A stretch of 64,000 nt of DNA from Ralstonia sp. UNC404CL21Col (GCF_000620465.1 NZ_JIBE01000004.1:1587835-1651834), one strand, 5' to 3'. Shown: positions 26,753 to 36,539, numbered from the stretch's first letter. Program-made: numbers and translations. Notes: generated from the sequence alone by a model not told the origin.

Positions 26753-27637
26753 ATGGAGACCACGGAAGTCGAAGACGACCTGCCACCCGATGGCGATGCG
26801 GAAGACGCGCGCGCAAGCCGTGACCGCTCGGGCATCCAATCCATCGAAGTCGGTGCGCAATTGCTGGTGGCGCTCACGCGTGCCATGCGGGCGATGGCGC
26901 TCGGCGATCTGGCGCGCGCGGCGGGCATGCATCCTTCCAAGGCGCACCGCTATCTCGTGAGCCTGCAGCGGGTGGGCGCGGTGTCGCAGGACCCGCTGAC
27001 TGGCCGCTACGAACTTGGCCCGTTTGCGCTGCGCCTGGGCCTCGCCAGCCTCAACCGCTCCGATGCCATCGTCCGCACACGCCCGTTGCTTGCCGGCCTG
27101 CGAGACCAGACCGGCCACACCATCGGCATTGCGGTGTGGAGCGATCGTGGCCCGACCGTCGTGCATTGGGAAAAGGCCGGCGGCGCGCCTGGCGTGAACC
27201 TGCGCATCGGCGACGTCTTGCCGATGCTCAATTCCGCCACCGGCCGCCTGTTCGGCGCCTATCAGCCGATGGAACAGACGCTGCCCTTGGTGGAACGCGA
27301 ACTGCACGAGCGTGCCGGTGACGACCTCCCCGGCCTGCCGCGGTCTCTGACGGATTACTACCGCCTGTGCGAAGACGTCCGCACCGAAGGCGCATCGTGG
27401 GTGTCGGGCAGTCTGCTGCCGGGCGTGAACGCGCTGTCGCTGCCGGTGTTTGGCGCGCGCGGTCAACTTGTGCTGGTGTTGATCGCGCTGAACTTGCAAC
27501 CGCTGTTTCACGCGCAGCGCGGCGGCGAGCTGGAACATACGCTGCGCACGTTCGTGATGCGCGTGTCTGCCATGCTGCAGGCGCCTGCGGAAAGTCCTCC
27601 GAAGGCCGGCGGCCGGCGGAGCAAGGCGGCGCGTTAG
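26753..27637 (+). CDS. IclR-family transcriptional regulator
   Basis: An IclR-type regulator of about 294 residues has an HTH (SIEVGAQLLVALTRAMRAMALGDLARAAGM, then HPSKAHRYLVSLQRVGAVSQDP) and an effector domain (GHTIGIAVWSDRGPTVVHWEKA). The start is uncertain: ATG 26753 gives METTEVEDDLPPDGD, while an in-frame ATG at 26615 adds 46 residues whose DNA contains four tandem CCAGC units. It is divergent from the MBL-monooxygenase operon and likely controls it; the Liv-type transporter downstream may be in the same regulon. The C-terminus ends in a basic tail (KAGGRRSKAAR). Confidence 0.88.
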   Translation: METTEVEDDLPPDGDAEDARASRDRSGIQSIEVGAQLLVALTRAMRAMALGDLARAAGMHPSKAHRYLVSLQRVGAVSQDPLTGRYELGPFALRLGLASLNRSDAIVRTRPLLAGLRDQTGHTIGIAVWSDRGPTVVHWEKAGGAPGVNLRIGDVLPMLNSATGRLFGAYQPMEQTLPLVERELHERAGDDLPGLPRSLTDYYRLCEDVRTEGASWVSGSLLPGVNALSLPVFGARGQLVLVLIALNLQPLFHAQRGGELEHTLRTFVMRVSAMLQAPAESPPKAGGRRSKAAR

Positions 27638-27751
27638 GGTTGTCGCCAATTTCATCCTGTCGTAAGAAATTTACTATCTCGTAACTCGTGGCGCCCCCTT
27701 GCCCGGTCGACATCCGGTGCGAACTCCACGACTACAAGAACGAGGAGCTTC

Positions 27752-28804
27752 ATGGACTTGTCGATTGCCGCCATCCTGGCGCAAGACGGCGTGACATCGG
27801 GCGCGATCTACGCGCTGCTGGCGCTGGCGCTCGTGCTGGTGTTTTCCGTCACGCGCGTGATCTTCATCCCGCAGGGCGAATTCGTCGCGTATGGCGCGCT
27901 CACGCTGGCGGCCATCCAGGCCAACAAGGCGCCGCTCTCGGCCAGCATGCTCGTCGCGCTGGGCGTGCTGACGTTCCTCGTCGAGATGGGGCGCACGTTG
28001 CTGCAACCTGAACTGCGCCTGCATGCGCTGCGCACGGGCGCCATCTATGCGGGCAAATACCTCGTCTTTCCGGTTGCCGTGTACATCGCCGCCCGCATGC
28101 TCGCCCCGATGACGCTGCCGATGATTGCGCAGGTCGCGTTGACGCTGCTGATCGTCATTCCCATGGGCCCGATGATCTACCGCCTGGCCTATGAGCCGTT
28201 GGCCGAAGCCACCACGCTGGTGCTGCTGATCGTTTCGGTGGGCGTGCACTTTGCAATGGTCGGCCTCGGTCTCGTGATGTTCGGCGCGGAAGGCTCGCGC
28301 ACGGATGCGTTTTCCGATGCGCGCTTTGACCTGGGCGCGCTCAGCGTGTCGGGCCAGAGCCTGTGGGTGGTGGCCGTGTCGGTGCTGATGATCGTGGGGC
28401 TGTACTTCTACTTTGGCCGCACGGTGTCGGGCAAGGCGCTGCGCGCGACGGCGGTGAACCGGCTTGGTGCGCGGCTGGTCGGCATCGGCACCACGCAAGC
28501 CGGGCGCCTGGCGTTCACGCTGGCGGCGGCATTGGGCGCCCTGTGCGGCATCCTGATTGCGCCGCTCACCACGGTCTACTACGAGTCCGGTTTCCTGATC
28601 GGCCTGAAGGGCTTCGTTGGCGCCATCGTGGGCGGGCTCGTGAGTTATCCGGTGGCGGCACTGGGCGCGCTGCTGGTGGGGCTGCTGGAGTCGTATTCAT
28701 CGTTCTGGGCGTCGGCGTTCAAGGAAGTGATCGTGTTCACGCTGATCATTCCGGTGCTGCTGTGGCGATCGCTCACCACCAAGCATGTCGAGGAAGAGGA
28801 ATAA
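27752..28804 (+). CDS. livH: Branched-chain amino-acid-type ABC transporter permease, LivH
   Basis: This 350-residue inner-membrane permease of the HAAT class (LivH/BraD) has the N-terminal segment [37 protein letters not shown] and the conserved cytoplasmic loop [28 protein letters not shown]. About eight hydrophobic segments are visible. It is slightly longer than E. coli LivH because of an extra loop around residues 75-110. A GAGGAG site precedes the ATG. The Liv-type operon livH-livMG-livF lacks a periplasmic binding protein gene within the window, so the substrate (branched amino acid, amide or aromatic acid) is not known. Confidence 0.92.
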   Translation: MDLSIAAILAQDGVTSGAIYALLALALVLVFSVTRVIFIPQGEFVAYGALTLAAIQANKAPLSASMLVALGVLTFLVEMGRTLLQPELRLHALRTGAIYAGKYLVFPVAVYIAARMLAPMTLPMIAQVALTLLIVIPMGPMIYRLAYEPLAEATTLVLLIVSVGVHFAMVGLGLVMFGAEGSRTDAFSDARFDLGALSVSGQSLWVVAVSVLMIVGLYFYFGRTVSGKALRATAVNRLGARLVGIGTTQAGRLAFTLAAALGALCGILIAPLTTVYYESGFLIGLKGFVGAIVGGLVSYPVAALGALLVGLLESYSSFWASAFKEVIVFTLIIPVLLWRSLTTKHVEEEE

Positions 28805-28808
28805 GCCG

Positions 28809-30635
28809 ATGAACACGCTGACCAAATCTTCCGAAGGCACGGCGCAGCGCGGCTGGCTGTCGCGCAACCGCGTGCTGACCGCGTTGTTCGTCGTTGTGCT
28901 GGTGTTGATCCCGATCGTGCCCACGCCCGAGTTCTGGATCACGCTGCTGAACTACATCGGGCTCTATAGCCTCGTGGCGCTAGGGCTGGTGCTGCTCACG
29001 GGGGTGGGCGGGCTGACGTCGTTCGGGCAAGCGGCGTTCGTTGGCCTCGGCGCATACAGCACCGCCTATCTGACAACGCAGTACGGTGTCTCGCCGTGGA
29101 TCGGCTTGCTGGCCGGGCTGGCGATCACCGTGGTCAGCGCCTACGTGATCGGCCTGATCACGATGCGCATGTCGGGGCACTACCTGCCGCTGGCGACGAT
29201 TGCGTGGGGCCTGTCGCTCTTCTTCCTCTTCGGCAACCTGGAATTCCTCGGCAAGTACGACGGGCTGAACGGCATTCCGGTGCTGAACGTGCTGGGTAAA
29301 TCGCTGCAGACCGGCCGCGAGATGTTCTACCTGATCTGGGCTGTCGTTGTCGTGGCGGTGCTGGCGGTGCAGAACCTGCTGAATTCGCGCCCAGGCCGCG
29401 CCATCCGCGCGCTCAAGGGCGGTGGCACGATGGCCGAGGCGATGGGGGTGAACACCGCGTGGATGAAGGTGGTGATCTTTGTATTTGCGGCGGTGCTGGC
29501 GTGCATTTCGGGCTTTCTCTATGCGCATCTGCAGCGCGCGGTGAACCCCACGCCGTTCGGTCTGAACTACGGCATTGAATACCTGTTCATGGCGGTGGTC
29601 GGCGGCGTGGGACACGTGTGGGGCGCGGTGCTTGGCGCGGGTTTGCTGACCATCCTGAAAGACAGCCTGCAGAGCGTCCTGCCGAAACTGCTGGGCTCCA
29701 ACGGCAACTTCGAGATCATCGTCTTCGGCGTGCTGCTGGTGCTGTTGCTCCAGTACGCGCGTGATGGCGTCTGGCCGTTCATCCGCAAGCTTTTCCCATC
29801 GGCCCCCACGGCCCATGCACCCGACGACGCCCCGGCACTCAAGCAGCGGGAGAAGCCGCAAGCCGGTGAACTGATCCTCGACGTGCGCGCCGCTCGCAAG
29901 GAGTTCGGCGGCCTGGTTGCCGTGAACGACGTCAGCTTCCAGGTGAAGGCCGGCGAGATCATCGGCCTGATCGGCCCCAATGGCGCGGGCAAGTCGACCA
30001 CCTTCAACCTGGTGACCGGCGTGCTGCCTGTCACGCGTGGCGAGGTGCTCTACCGTGGCGAGCGCATCAGCGGCAAGCCTTCGCGCGAGATCGTCAAACG
30101 CGGTATCGGTCGCACCTTCCAGCATGTGCAATTGCTGTCGGGCATGACTGTCTTGGAAAACGTAGCGCTCGGCGCCCATCTGCGCGGCGATTTTGCAGCG
30201 CAGGGCGGCGTGCTCGCCAGCGTGGTGCGCATGAACCAGGCCGAAGAGCAGAAGCTGCTGTTTGAAGCACGCCGCCAGCTGGAGCGCGTGGGCCTGGCCG
30301 ATTGCATGTACCAGGAGGCCGGCAGCCTCGCGCTGGGCCAGCAGCGCATTCTGGAAATCGCTCGCGCGCTGTGTTGCGACCCGGCGCTGCTTTTGCTCGA
30401 TGAGCCGGCCGCCGGCCTGCGCTACAAGGAAAAGCAGGCGCTGGCTGCGCTGCTTACCAAGCTCAAGGCCGAAGGCATGAGCGTGCTGCTGGTCGAGCAC
30501 GACATGGACTTCGTCATGAACCTCACCGATCGGCTGGTCGTCATGGAGTTCGGCACCAAGATTGCCGAAGGGCTGCCGCAAGAAGTGCAGCAGAACCCCG
30601 CGGTGCTGGAAGCCTACCTGGGCGGCGTGGAATAA
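28809..30635 (+). CDS. Fused LivM permease/LivG ATPase of a Liv-type ABC transporter
   Basis: This 608-residue fusion has residues 1-330 as LivM permease ([67 protein letters not shown]). A linker (about 330-355) leads to a LivG ATPase. The ATPase has the Walker A motif GPNGAGKST near residue 390, [18 protein letters not shown], the signature [18 protein letters not shown] as Walker B, and the EHDMDFVM switch. The signature departs from LSGGQ, as is usual in LivG. Fusion of M and G is common in Burkholderiales. It starts five bases after livH and is followed after 11 bases by livF. Confidence 0.93.
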   Translation: MNTLTKSSEGTAQRGWLSRNRVLTALFVVVLVLIPIVPTPEFWITLLNYIGLYSLVALGLVLLTGVGGLTSFGQAAFVGLGAYSTAYLTTQYGVSPWIGLLAGLAITVVSAYVIGLITMRMSGHYLPLATIAWGLSLFFLFGNLEFLGKYDGLNGIPVLNVLGKSLQTGREMFYLIWAVVVVAVLAVQNLLNSRPGRAIRALKGGGTMAEAMGVNTAWMKVVIFVFAAVLACISGFLYAHLQRAVNPTPFGLNYGIEYLFMAVVGGVGHVWGAVLGAGLLTILKDSLQSVLPKLLGSNGNFEIIVFGVLLVLLLQYARDGVWPFIRKLFPSAPTAHAPDDAPALKQREKPQAGELILDVRAARKEFGGLVAVNDVSFQVKAGEIIGLIGPNGAGKSTTFNLVTGVLPVTRGEVLYRGERISGKPSREIVKRGIGRTFQHVQLLSGMTVLENVALGAHLRGDFAAQGGVLASVVRMNQAEEQKLLFEARRQLERVGLADCMYQEAGSLALGQQRILEIARALCCDPALLLLDEPAAGLRYKEKQALAALLTKLKAEGMSVLLVEHDMDFVMNLTDRLVVMEFGTKIAEGLPQEVQQNPAVLEAYLGGVE

Positions 30636-30646
30636 GGAGAACGCGC

Positions 30647-31390
30647 ATGTCAGTCATCCTGGAAGTGAAGGACCTGCACGTCCGCTACGGCAAGGTGGAA
30701 GCGTTGCACGGCGCCAACCTGAAGGTAGAGGCGGGCCAGATCGTGACCGTCATCGGCCCGAACGGCGCAGGCAAATCGACCATGCTGGGCGCCGTCATGG
30801 GTGCGCTACCGACCAACGGTTCGGCCAGCGGCGTGGTCACGTATCTCGGCCACAACCTGACCGGTTTGCCGGTGGAAAAGCGCGTGGCGCGCGGCATGTG
30901 CCTCGTTCCGGAAAAGCGGGAGCTGTTTGCCACCATGAGCGTCGAAGACAACCTCGTGCTTGGCGCGTACCGCCGTAAGCGTGCGGGCGAGCGCAACTAT
31001 CTCGACCAGATGGAAGTGGTGTACGACTTGTTCCCGCGTCTGAAAGAGCGCCGCGCGCAGGAGGCCGGCACGCTTTCGGGCGGCGAGCGCCAGATGCTGG
31101 CAGTGGGCCGTGCGTTGATGGCCAAGCCCCAGTTGCTGATGCTGGATGAGCCAAGCCTCGGCCTCGCGCCGCTCATTGTCAAAGAGATCTTCCACATCAT
31201 CAGCGACCTGCGCAAAACCGGCGTGGCAACGCTGCTGATCGAACAGAACGCACGTGCCGCGCTGCAGGTGGCCGACTACGGTTATGTGCTGGAAACGGGC
31301 GACATGACGCTCGAAGGTCCGGCGCAGGAATTGGCCGTCAACCCGCGCGTGATCGAAACCTACCTGGGTCTGGCCAAGAAGGCCGCTTGA
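30647..31390 (+). CDS. livF: Liv-type ABC transporter ATPase, LivF
   Basis: This 247-residue ATPase has Walker [10 protein letters not shown], the Q-loop region [17 protein letters not shown], signature LSGGERQ, Walker [14 protein letters not shown] and a switch His replaced by Gln in [11 protein letters not shown], the usual LivF state. It closes the livH-livMG-livF operon and would form the asymmetric ATPase pair with the LivG half of the fusion protein. GGAG lies seven bases before the ATG. Confidence 0.95.
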   Translation: MSVILEVKDLHVRYGKVEALHGANLKVEAGQIVTVIGPNGAGKSTMLGAVMGALPTNGSASGVVTYLGHNLTGLPVEKRVARGMCLVPEKRELFATMSVEDNLVLGAYRRKRAGERNYLDQMEVVYDLFPRLKERRAQEAGTLSGGERQMLAVGRALMAKPQLLMLDEPSLGLAPLIVKEIFHIISDLRKTGVATLLIEQNARAALQVADYGYVLETGDMTLEGPAQELAVNPRVIETYLGLAKKAA

Positions 31391-31408
31391 GCGCGGCCCG
31401 GTGCAGGA

Positions 31409-31747
31409 TCAATCGTCGTAATCGCGACGATGATGCCGGCGCCATTCACGCTCGCGCCAGCGTTGTTCGCGCCATTGGCGTTCCTGCCATTCGCGACCGC
31501 GCCCATCGTCGTAGTAGCCCGGTGCAACGATGACCGGCTGCGGCGCGACATAGGCGGGCGGCGCGTAGTACGCCGGGGGCGGGGGCGGGGCGTACACCGG
31601 CGCCGGTGCATAGACCGGCGCGGGTTCGACATAAACGGGCGCGACCGGCACGCCGATTCCAATGTCGACATTGACGCGGGCCAGAGCCGCCTGCGACGAC
31701 AGTGCGGCAGCGGCTGCCAGCACGTACAGCGCGAAGTTCTTATGCAT
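31409..31747 (-). CDS. Secreted PXPV-repeat protein
   Basis: This 112-residue protein has a clear signal peptide (MHKNFALYVLAAAAALSSQAALA). The mature part begins VNVDIGIGVPVAPVYVEP and continues with a Pro/Tyr/Ala-rich run containing APVYAP units. It ends in an Arg/Trp/Glu-rich tail with repeated WREREW- and WREQRW-like units and a final RRDYDD. The PXPV short-motif family is known from Ralstonia and Burkholderia; function is unknown. The basic, aromatic tail and the secretion signal suggest a cell-envelope or surface role. Confidence 0.8.
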   Translation of the reverse strand: MHKNFALYVLAAAAALSSQAALARVNVDIGIGVPVAPVYVEPAPVYAPAPVYAPPPPPAYYAPPAYVAPQPVIVAPGYYDDGRGREWQERQWREQRWREREWRRHHRRDYDD

Positions 31748-31851
31748 GTGGGAATTCCTCAGGACGCCGCACTGTAGTGGAACCGGGCGCGCGCAGTCTT
31801 ACAGAAGCGATACGGATGTTGCAAATTGTAACGGAGTGACGCCATGGCCGC

Positions 31852-32361
31852 TCACAGCCACGCGCGCTCCATCAATTCCGCGTCTGTTCCGTAAATGGCG
31901 CGCAGTGCTGCCGATGCGGCGCTATCCACCTCGGCGGACCGATAACCCAGGCGCCGCCAGAACACATCCGCGCCTTGCACCGCCACCAGCCGAGAGTGGC
32001 GCAACCCCTGCGCATGGGCGCTGGCGAATGCCGTGGCGTAAAGCTGCTCGCCCAAACGCTGGCCGCGACCGGCCGGCGCGATGGCCATGTCGTGCACGAA
32101 CCAAAGCACATCGGCCGCATCCGCAACGGGCAGCGGCACGTGCAGTTTGGGCGGCGTCCATGCATGCCACGCATGCGAAAGCAAGTAGCCCACCACCTCG
32201 CCGCCGCGCAAGGCGACCAGGCACAGGGCCGGACTGCGCGCCCAGCGGCTGGCAAGCGCGTCGCCCGGTTCGAGAAAGCCGTCTCCGTAACACGCCTGCT
32301 GCACGGCCAGGATGCCCGGCAGGTCCTCTGCAAGGATCGAGCGGATGACGAGTTCGGGCAT
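31852..32361 (-). CDS. GNAT-family N-acetyltransferase
   Basis: This is a 169-residue single GNAT domain. It starts with VIRSILAEDLPGILAVQQACY, has the acceptor-side strand LVALRGGEVVGYLLSHAW, and the acetyl-CoA loop VHDMAIAPAGRGQRLGEQLYATA near residues 88-110 (pyrophosphate motif AGRGQRLG). The C-terminal VFWRRLGYR is typical. The substrate cannot be predicted, and it forms no operon with its neighbours. Confidence 0.88.
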   Translation of the reverse strand: MPELVIRSILAEDLPGILAVQQACYGDGFLEPGDALASRWARSPALCLVALRGGEVVGYLLSHAWHAWTPPKLHVPLPVADAADVLWFVHDMAIAPAGRGQRLGEQLYATAFASAHAQGLRHSRLVAVQGADVFWRRLGYRSAEVDSAASAALRAIYGTDAELMERAWL

Positions 32362-32525
32362 GGGTGTGCGGTCGGACGAAAACGGCAGAGTTTAACGGAG
32401 CGGTTTCGCGCATCATGCCGTTTTCGCATAACGTGGCCACACATCGGTATTCGCGGCATGGCGCACGTATCCTATAGATTCGTTGGCAGGGCAGTCCCGC
32501 CCACACTTGAATCCTCTCTCCCAGC

Positions 32526-33398
32526 ATGTCGCGAATCCTCTTCCTGAACGGCCAATACGTGCCGGCCGCCGAAGCCACCGTCTCTGTCATGGACCGTGGC
32601 TTTACCTTTGCCGATGGCATCTATGAAGTGACCGCCGTGGCGCGCGGCAAGCTCGTCGATAGCGACGCGCACCTCGCCCGCCTGACGCGTTCGCTGTCCG
32701 AGATTGGCATCGACAACCCGTACACCGCTGCTGAATGGACGCGTGTGTGCGAAGAGCTGGTGGCGCGCAATGGGCTGGAAGAGGGCGTGGTCTACATGCA
32801 GGTCACGCGCGGCGTGGCTGAGCGCGATTTCGGCATCCCGGCCGACATCACGCCGACGGCCGTGGCGTTCACCCAGGTCAAGTCCATCGTCAACAGTCCG
32901 CTGGCCAAGAAAGGCGCAACCGTGGTGACGGTGCCCGACCTGCGCTGGAAGCGTTGCGACATCAAGAGCGTCGGCTTGCTGCCGCAGGTGATGGCCAAGC
33001 AGATCGCCGCCCGCGCCGGCGCGCATGAAGCCTGGATGACCGACGGCGACCGCGTGACCGAAGGCGCGTCCTCAACCGCGTTCATCATCACCGCCGATAA
33101 GCGCCTGATCACGCGTCCGCTGTCGAACGCTGTGCTGCCGGGCATCACGCGTGTGTCGATCCTGACGCTGGCGCGTGAACATGGCCTGACAATGGAGGAG
33201 CGCACCTTTACCGTCGCCGAAGCTCAACAAGCCGCCGAAGCGTTCTATACGAGCGCGTCGACGTTCGTGATGCCCGTCGTGTCCATCGACGGCGTGCAGA
33301 TCGGCAGCGGCCAGCCGGGCCCGCTCACGCAGGCGCTGCGCACGCTGTATCTGCGTTTTGCCGGCGTGGACGTTGCCGAGCCCGTCGACCAGATGTGA
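32526..33398 (+). CDS. dat: D-amino-acid aminotransferase (class IV PLP enzyme)
   Basis: This 290-residue fold-type IV aminotransferase has SVMDRGFTFADGIYEV at the N-terminus, YMQVTRGVAERDF, the PLP-binding Lys147 in WKRCDIKSVGLLPQ, EGASSTAFII around residue 180, and RPLSNAVLPGITR for phosphate binding. These motifs fit D-alanine aminotransferase better than branched-chain enzymes or aminodeoxychorismate lyase. It interconverts D-amino and keto acids, feeding D-Ala/D-Glu pools. It is monocistronic by position. Confidence 0.88.
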   Translation: MSRILFLNGQYVPAAEATVSVMDRGFTFADGIYEVTAVARGKLVDSDAHLARLTRSLSEIGIDNPYTAAEWTRVCEELVARNGLEEGVVYMQVTRGVAERDFGIPADITPTAVAFTQVKSIVNSPLAKKGATVVTVPDLRWKRCDIKSVGLLPQVMAKQIAARAGAHEAWMTDGDRVTEGASSTAFIITADKRLITRPLSNAVLPGITRVSILTLAREHGLTMEERTFTVAEAQQAAEAFYTSASTFVMPVVSIDGVQIGSGQPGPLTQALRTLYLRFAGVDVAEPVDQM

Positions 33399-33465
33399 CG
33401 TAAGCGGTTGCGCCAGCGCGGTAGAATCGCCCGCTGAGTTTTTTTGCAGCAAGGCGAGACACCCC

Positions 33466-34020
33466 ATGAACACAGGAGGCTGGCGCTGGCAAAGCGCCAT
33501 CGCGGCGACCGCTCTGGTTGCCGCGCAGTGGGCAGCGATGCCCGTATCCGCACAAACCATTTCTGCGTCGGCCGCTGTGCCGACGGGGGCCGCGCAAGCC
33601 GTTTCGGGCGATGCGGCACCCGCCCTCGAATCCGCCAGCGCCGATTCCCGGTGGCGCCGGTTCGAGAGCATCAACGGCATCGTTTCGTACATTGACCGGC
33701 AATCGGTCAAGCCGCAGCCCGGCGCCGCGGCGGATGCCAATTCGTCCACCGTGCACTTCCGGCTGCTGCGCAACGTGCTGCCCGACTTCACGATCAAGAC
33801 AGCCGATGGGCAGCCCATCCGCTCGTCGGTCAAACAGGTCGTGCTCGATTGCGCGCGACACAGCTATACGGTGATTGCGCAAACGCTCTATCGCGCGCGC
33901 AACGCCACCGGCAAGCCGCTCTACCAGATCCACTACGGCGACGAAGCGCAAAGCCGCTCGCTGCGCGAAGGCAGCGTGTTCGAGTGGATCGCCGGGCGCT
34001 TTTGCGGGGCGGGCCACTAA
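33466..34020 (+). CDS. Secreted surface-adhesin-E-like protein
   Basis: This 184-residue protein has a signal peptide (hydrophobic segment AAIAATALVAAQWAAMPVSA, cleavage near residue 30) and a low-complexity Ala/Ser linker. A domain with RFESINGIVSYIDRQSVKPQ, then VKQVVLDCARHSYTVI, then SVFEWIAGRFCG follows. The order (one W/Y-rich strand with 'YID', a central Cys, a final Cys) resembles the small Adhesin-E-type domain found in many betaproteobacterial exported proteins. The two cysteines could form a disulphide. Family assignment is moderate; the role is unknown. Confidence 0.65.
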   Translation: MNTGGWRWQSAIAATALVAAQWAAMPVSAQTISASAAVPTGAAQAVSGDAAPALESASADSRWRRFESINGIVSYIDRQSVKPQPGAAADANSSTVHFRLLRNVLPDFTIKTADGQPIRSSVKQVVLDCARHSYTVIAQTLYRARNATGKPLYQIHYGDEAQSRSLREGSVFEWIAGRFCGAGH

Positions 34021-34035
34021 CGCTTGGGTCAGCAT

Positions 34036-34055
34036 GGGCGGCGTAAATGCCGCCC
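34036..34055. terminator. Hairpin between convergent genes
   Basis: GGGCGGC (34036-34042) pairs with GCCGCCC (34049-34055) around GTAAAT. It sits between the stop codons of two convergent genes and is a plausible shared terminator, although it has no T-run. Confidence 0.55.
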
Positions 34056-34068
34056 GGGGCGTTCCCGT

Positions 34069-34293
34069 TCAGATGGGCGCAGCTTCGCGGCTGTCGCTTC
34101 CGTTCTCGCTTTCCTCGCGGCCCCGCGCGTAGGGCTGCCGCTCCTGCTCAAGCTCCGGATAACGGCGTGAGGCGAAGCCCATGGCGGCTTCGTACGAGCC
34201 AAACTGGTTCGATTCGGCGGCCACGCCGTCGTTGACCAGGATTGCGTACCACTTCCCGTAGAGCGGGCCGTACACCACGACCTTGCTTTTCAT
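34069..34293 (-). CDS. Small hypothetical protein
   Basis: This is a 74-residue cytoplasmic protein. Start 34293 (MKSKVVVYGPLYGKWYAILVND) is chosen for its GGGACA ribosome-binding region; a 28-codon extension upstream is not convincing. The first half looks like a short beta-hairpin domain with aromatic residues (YGPLYGKWY). The second half is charged and polar (ELEQERQPYARGREESENGSD) and probably disordered. I do not recognise a named family. Confidence 0.6.
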   Translation of the reverse strand: MKSKVVVYGPLYGKWYAILVNDGVAAESNQFGSYEAAMGFASRRYPELEQERQPYARGREESENGSDSREAAPI

Positions 34294-34481
34294 TGTCTTG
34301 TCCCTGTTTCTTGTATCGATGGCCGGCAATGCGGTTTGCGCGAAGCGGCGGCTCGAGCCGTCCGGGCGCCAGGTCATGGCGCGCCGTCAGCGTGGTGGCG
34401 GACGATGATTACAGTGTGTTACACGCGCGTCAACGTTTGCGTTGGGCGCAATCCTCTAGTGACGTAGGTGCATTAGGCGCA

Positions 34482-35432
34482 TCAGGCGGGGCCCAGCGTG
34501 CCGGCCACGCGGGCCCGCTGCAGTTCAGCGGGCTCCTGCCCTGATTCGACATAGTCGGCAAAGCGGCGGATGTAGTCGGCGACCCACTCGGGGCGACGCA
34601 GGGGCAGCCAATGGCCGGCGTCGACCTCGTGGCGCCAGTAATGCGACACCCAGGCCTCCACAGCGCGCGTCACGGCGGGGCTGACGTAGCGATCGCGCGT
34701 CGGCACGATGAGCTGTACGGGCGCATGCGGCGCACGCGCCTGCGGGCGGGCGAGGCGGTCCCGAAAATTTGCGCGGTACATTCGCACGCCGTTGCAGGCA
34801 TCGCGCACAAGCGTCGGTCGCTGGGTTTCGATGCGGATGCCCTCCGTTTTGTGCAGCCACCACGGCCAGGCGCGCGCGACCCACAGCCGCCACGACCATT
34901 CCGGCACCAGCGGCAAGTGGAAATACCCCACATACCAGGATTGCAGCCGCTGCTTCCACACTGCACGTTTGGCGGTCCATGTGCCGGCATCGAGCTGCGC
35001 GCGCATCCAGTGGCCGACGTGGTCCAGGCACGGGCCCGAGATCGACGTGTAGGACGCGATGCGCCCGCGCAGCCGATCGGTGGTCACCGATTCCCAGCTG
35101 TGGATGGAGCCCCAGTCGTGCCCGACCAGATGAAAGCGCTCGCCCGGCAGCAGCGCGTCGGCCACGGCGGCAAGGTCGTCGACAAATTGGGGGATGCGGT
35201 AACCGGCGGTGTCTGCGGGCGCATCTGACAAGCCGGCACCGCGCACGTCGAATGTGAGCACGCGGCGGTCGCGCGCCAGGGTATCGCGCACGCCGTGCCA
35301 GACGGAACTGTCGTCCGGATAGCCATGCACGAGCACGATGGCGGGGCGCTGCCGCGCGGACGCGTCGGCGGGCAGGGTCATGCGGGCATGCAGGCGAAGG
35401 TTGCCGGAGCGCACCACGTGGCTGCTGTGCAT
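34482..35432 (-). CDS. Alpha/beta-fold hydrolase
   Basis: This 316-residue hydrolase is of the epoxide-hydrolase/dehalogenase-like class. It shows IVLVHGYPDDSSVWHGV as oxyanion loop (HGYPD), FDVRGAGLSDAP, and the nucleophile elbow GHDWGS, where the nucleophile is Asp rather than Ser. A Trp-rich cap segment (YVGYFHLPLVPEWSWRLWVARAWPWW) follows, and the C-terminal His is in VDAGHWLPLRRPEWVADYI. Asp in the elbow suggests an epoxide hydrolase or dehalogenase. The start is set at MHSSHVVRSGNLRLHAR. It lies 80 bases after the LysR gene on the same strand. Confidence 0.85.
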   Translation of the reverse strand: MHSSHVVRSGNLRLHARMTLPADASARQRPAIVLVHGYPDDSSVWHGVRDTLARDRRVLTFDVRGAGLSDAPADTAGYRIPQFVDDLAAVADALLPGERFHLVGHDWGSIHSWESVTTDRLRGRIASYTSISGPCLDHVGHWMRAQLDAGTWTAKRAVWKQRLQSWYVGYFHLPLVPEWSWRLWVARAWPWWLHKTEGIRIETQRPTLVRDACNGVRMYRANFRDRLARPQARAPHAPVQLIVPTRDRYVSPAVTRAVEAWVSHYWRHEVDAGHWLPLRRPEWVADYIRRFADYVESGQEPAELQRARVAGTLGPA

Positions 35433-35512
35433 CGGGTCTCCAGTGAAATGGGCGCGGAGTCTCCAGCCTACGGGGTGATCGGCTGATGCGGCAACGCGTG
35501 TTTTTACCCGTT

Positions 35513-36433
35513 TCAAGCAGTGCCTGAGGCACTCGGGGCGGGTTCGGCCTGCAGCAGTGGTGTCGCTGCCGTGAAGGCCGCCAGATGCTCCAGCAACGTC
35601 CGCACCTTGCGTGGCAGCTGTTGCTGCGGCCACACCGCATAGATGGGCCGCTGCGGGGTCCGCCATTCCGGCAGCAGGCGTATCAGCCGGCCCGCCTCCA
35701 GCGCCTGGTGGCAGAGCGTGTGCGGACAGTACAGTAGGCCGAGGCCCGTTTCAGCCAGCGTCACGCCCAGTTCGATGTCGTTCAGGTCGCAGCGTCCATG
35801 GGGCTGCAGTTCGATGGTTTCCTCACCGTCGGGTGAGGTGAAGCGCCATGTCGAGAGCGGCGACGACACCAACAAGCGATGCGCTTGCAGGTCATGCGGA
35901 TGGCTCGGCGCGCCATGCGCGGCCACATACGCAGGCGACCCCACCAGCACCATCCCGATCACGCCGAGCCGCCGCTGCCGCAGCTTCGGGTCGTCTTGCT
36001 GGCCGACGCGGATGGCCATATCGGCACCATGTCGCCACACGTCTTCATTGCTGTTGCTGAGCGACAGCTCCAGCCGGATCTCCGGCCATGTCGCCATGAA
36101 GCTCGCATAGGCAGGCGCCAGCAGCCCGCGCGACAGGTTCAGCGGTGCGAGCACGCGCAGGGTGCCCTTGACCTGGTTGAGATCGTCGTCGAGCGTGGCC
36201 GTGGTTTGCGCAAGCGCGGTCAACAGTGGGCGGCACTGCTCGTAGTAGAGCTGCCCCTCCGGCGTCGGTTTCAGGCTGCGGGCGCTGCGCAGCAGAAGCT
36301 GGCAGCCCAGCGAGGTCTCCAGCTTCTGCAGGCGTCGTGTCAGCGTGGCGGGTGGCAGGTTGGCGTGACGCGCTGCGGCCTGCAGGCTGCCGTGGTCCAC
36401 GATGGAAACAAAGAGGGCCAGATCGTCGAGCAT
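35513..36433 (-). CDS. LysR-family transcriptional regulator
   Basis: This 306-residue LysR protein is of the CrgA/DmlR-like type. It starts MLDDLALFVSIVDHGSLQAAARHANLPPATLTRRLQKLE, with the HTH at residues 15-40; the effector-binding domain from about residue 90 starts GTLRVLAPLNLSRGL. It is divergent from a small DUF2798 membrane-protein gene. The intergenic and start region carries three nested dyads that could be its operator. Confidence 0.9.
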   Translation of the reverse strand: MLDDLALFVSIVDHGSLQAAARHANLPPATLTRRLQKLETSLGCQLLLRSARSLKPTPEGQLYYEQCRPLLTALAQTTATLDDDLNQVKGTLRVLAPLNLSRGLLAPAYASFMATWPEIRLELSLSNSNEDVWRHGADMAIRVGQQDDPKLRQRRLGVIGMVLVGSPAYVAAHGAPSHPHDLQAHRLLVSSPLSTWRFTSPDGEETIELQPHGRCDLNDIELGVTLAETGLGLLYCPHTLCHQALEAGRLIRLLPEWRTPQRPIYAVWPQQQLPRKVRTLLEHLAAFTAATPLLQAEPAPSASGTA

Positions 36434-36434
36434 G

Positions 36435-36484
36435 ATTCCATTTATGGAATTTAAGTTTCAATAAACGTTTATAGTTTCTTGAAA
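36435..36484. promoter_or_regulatory. Dyad-rich divergent promoter (LysR / DUF2798)
   Basis: Three dyads are visible within 50 bases: ATTCCAT/ATGGAAT (36435-36441, 36444-36450), the perfect 12-base palindrome ATAAACGTTTAT (36461-36472), and TTTCAA/TTGAAA (36456-36461, 36479-36484). The first begins just upstream of the LysR ATG. The arrangement suits autoregulation and control of the divergent DUF2798 gene. Confidence 0.6.
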
Positions 36485-36539
36485 AGCGGTTGTCTAGCAT
36501 ACCGTCAATCACATTTGATGGCTTGCAAGGAGAACCGCC

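Noticed and set aside
28980..30581. 533-codon open frame antisense to the LivM-LivG fusion gene
   Set aside because: Composition is His/Arg/Gln-rich shadow sequence opposite a well-supported ABC transporter gene.
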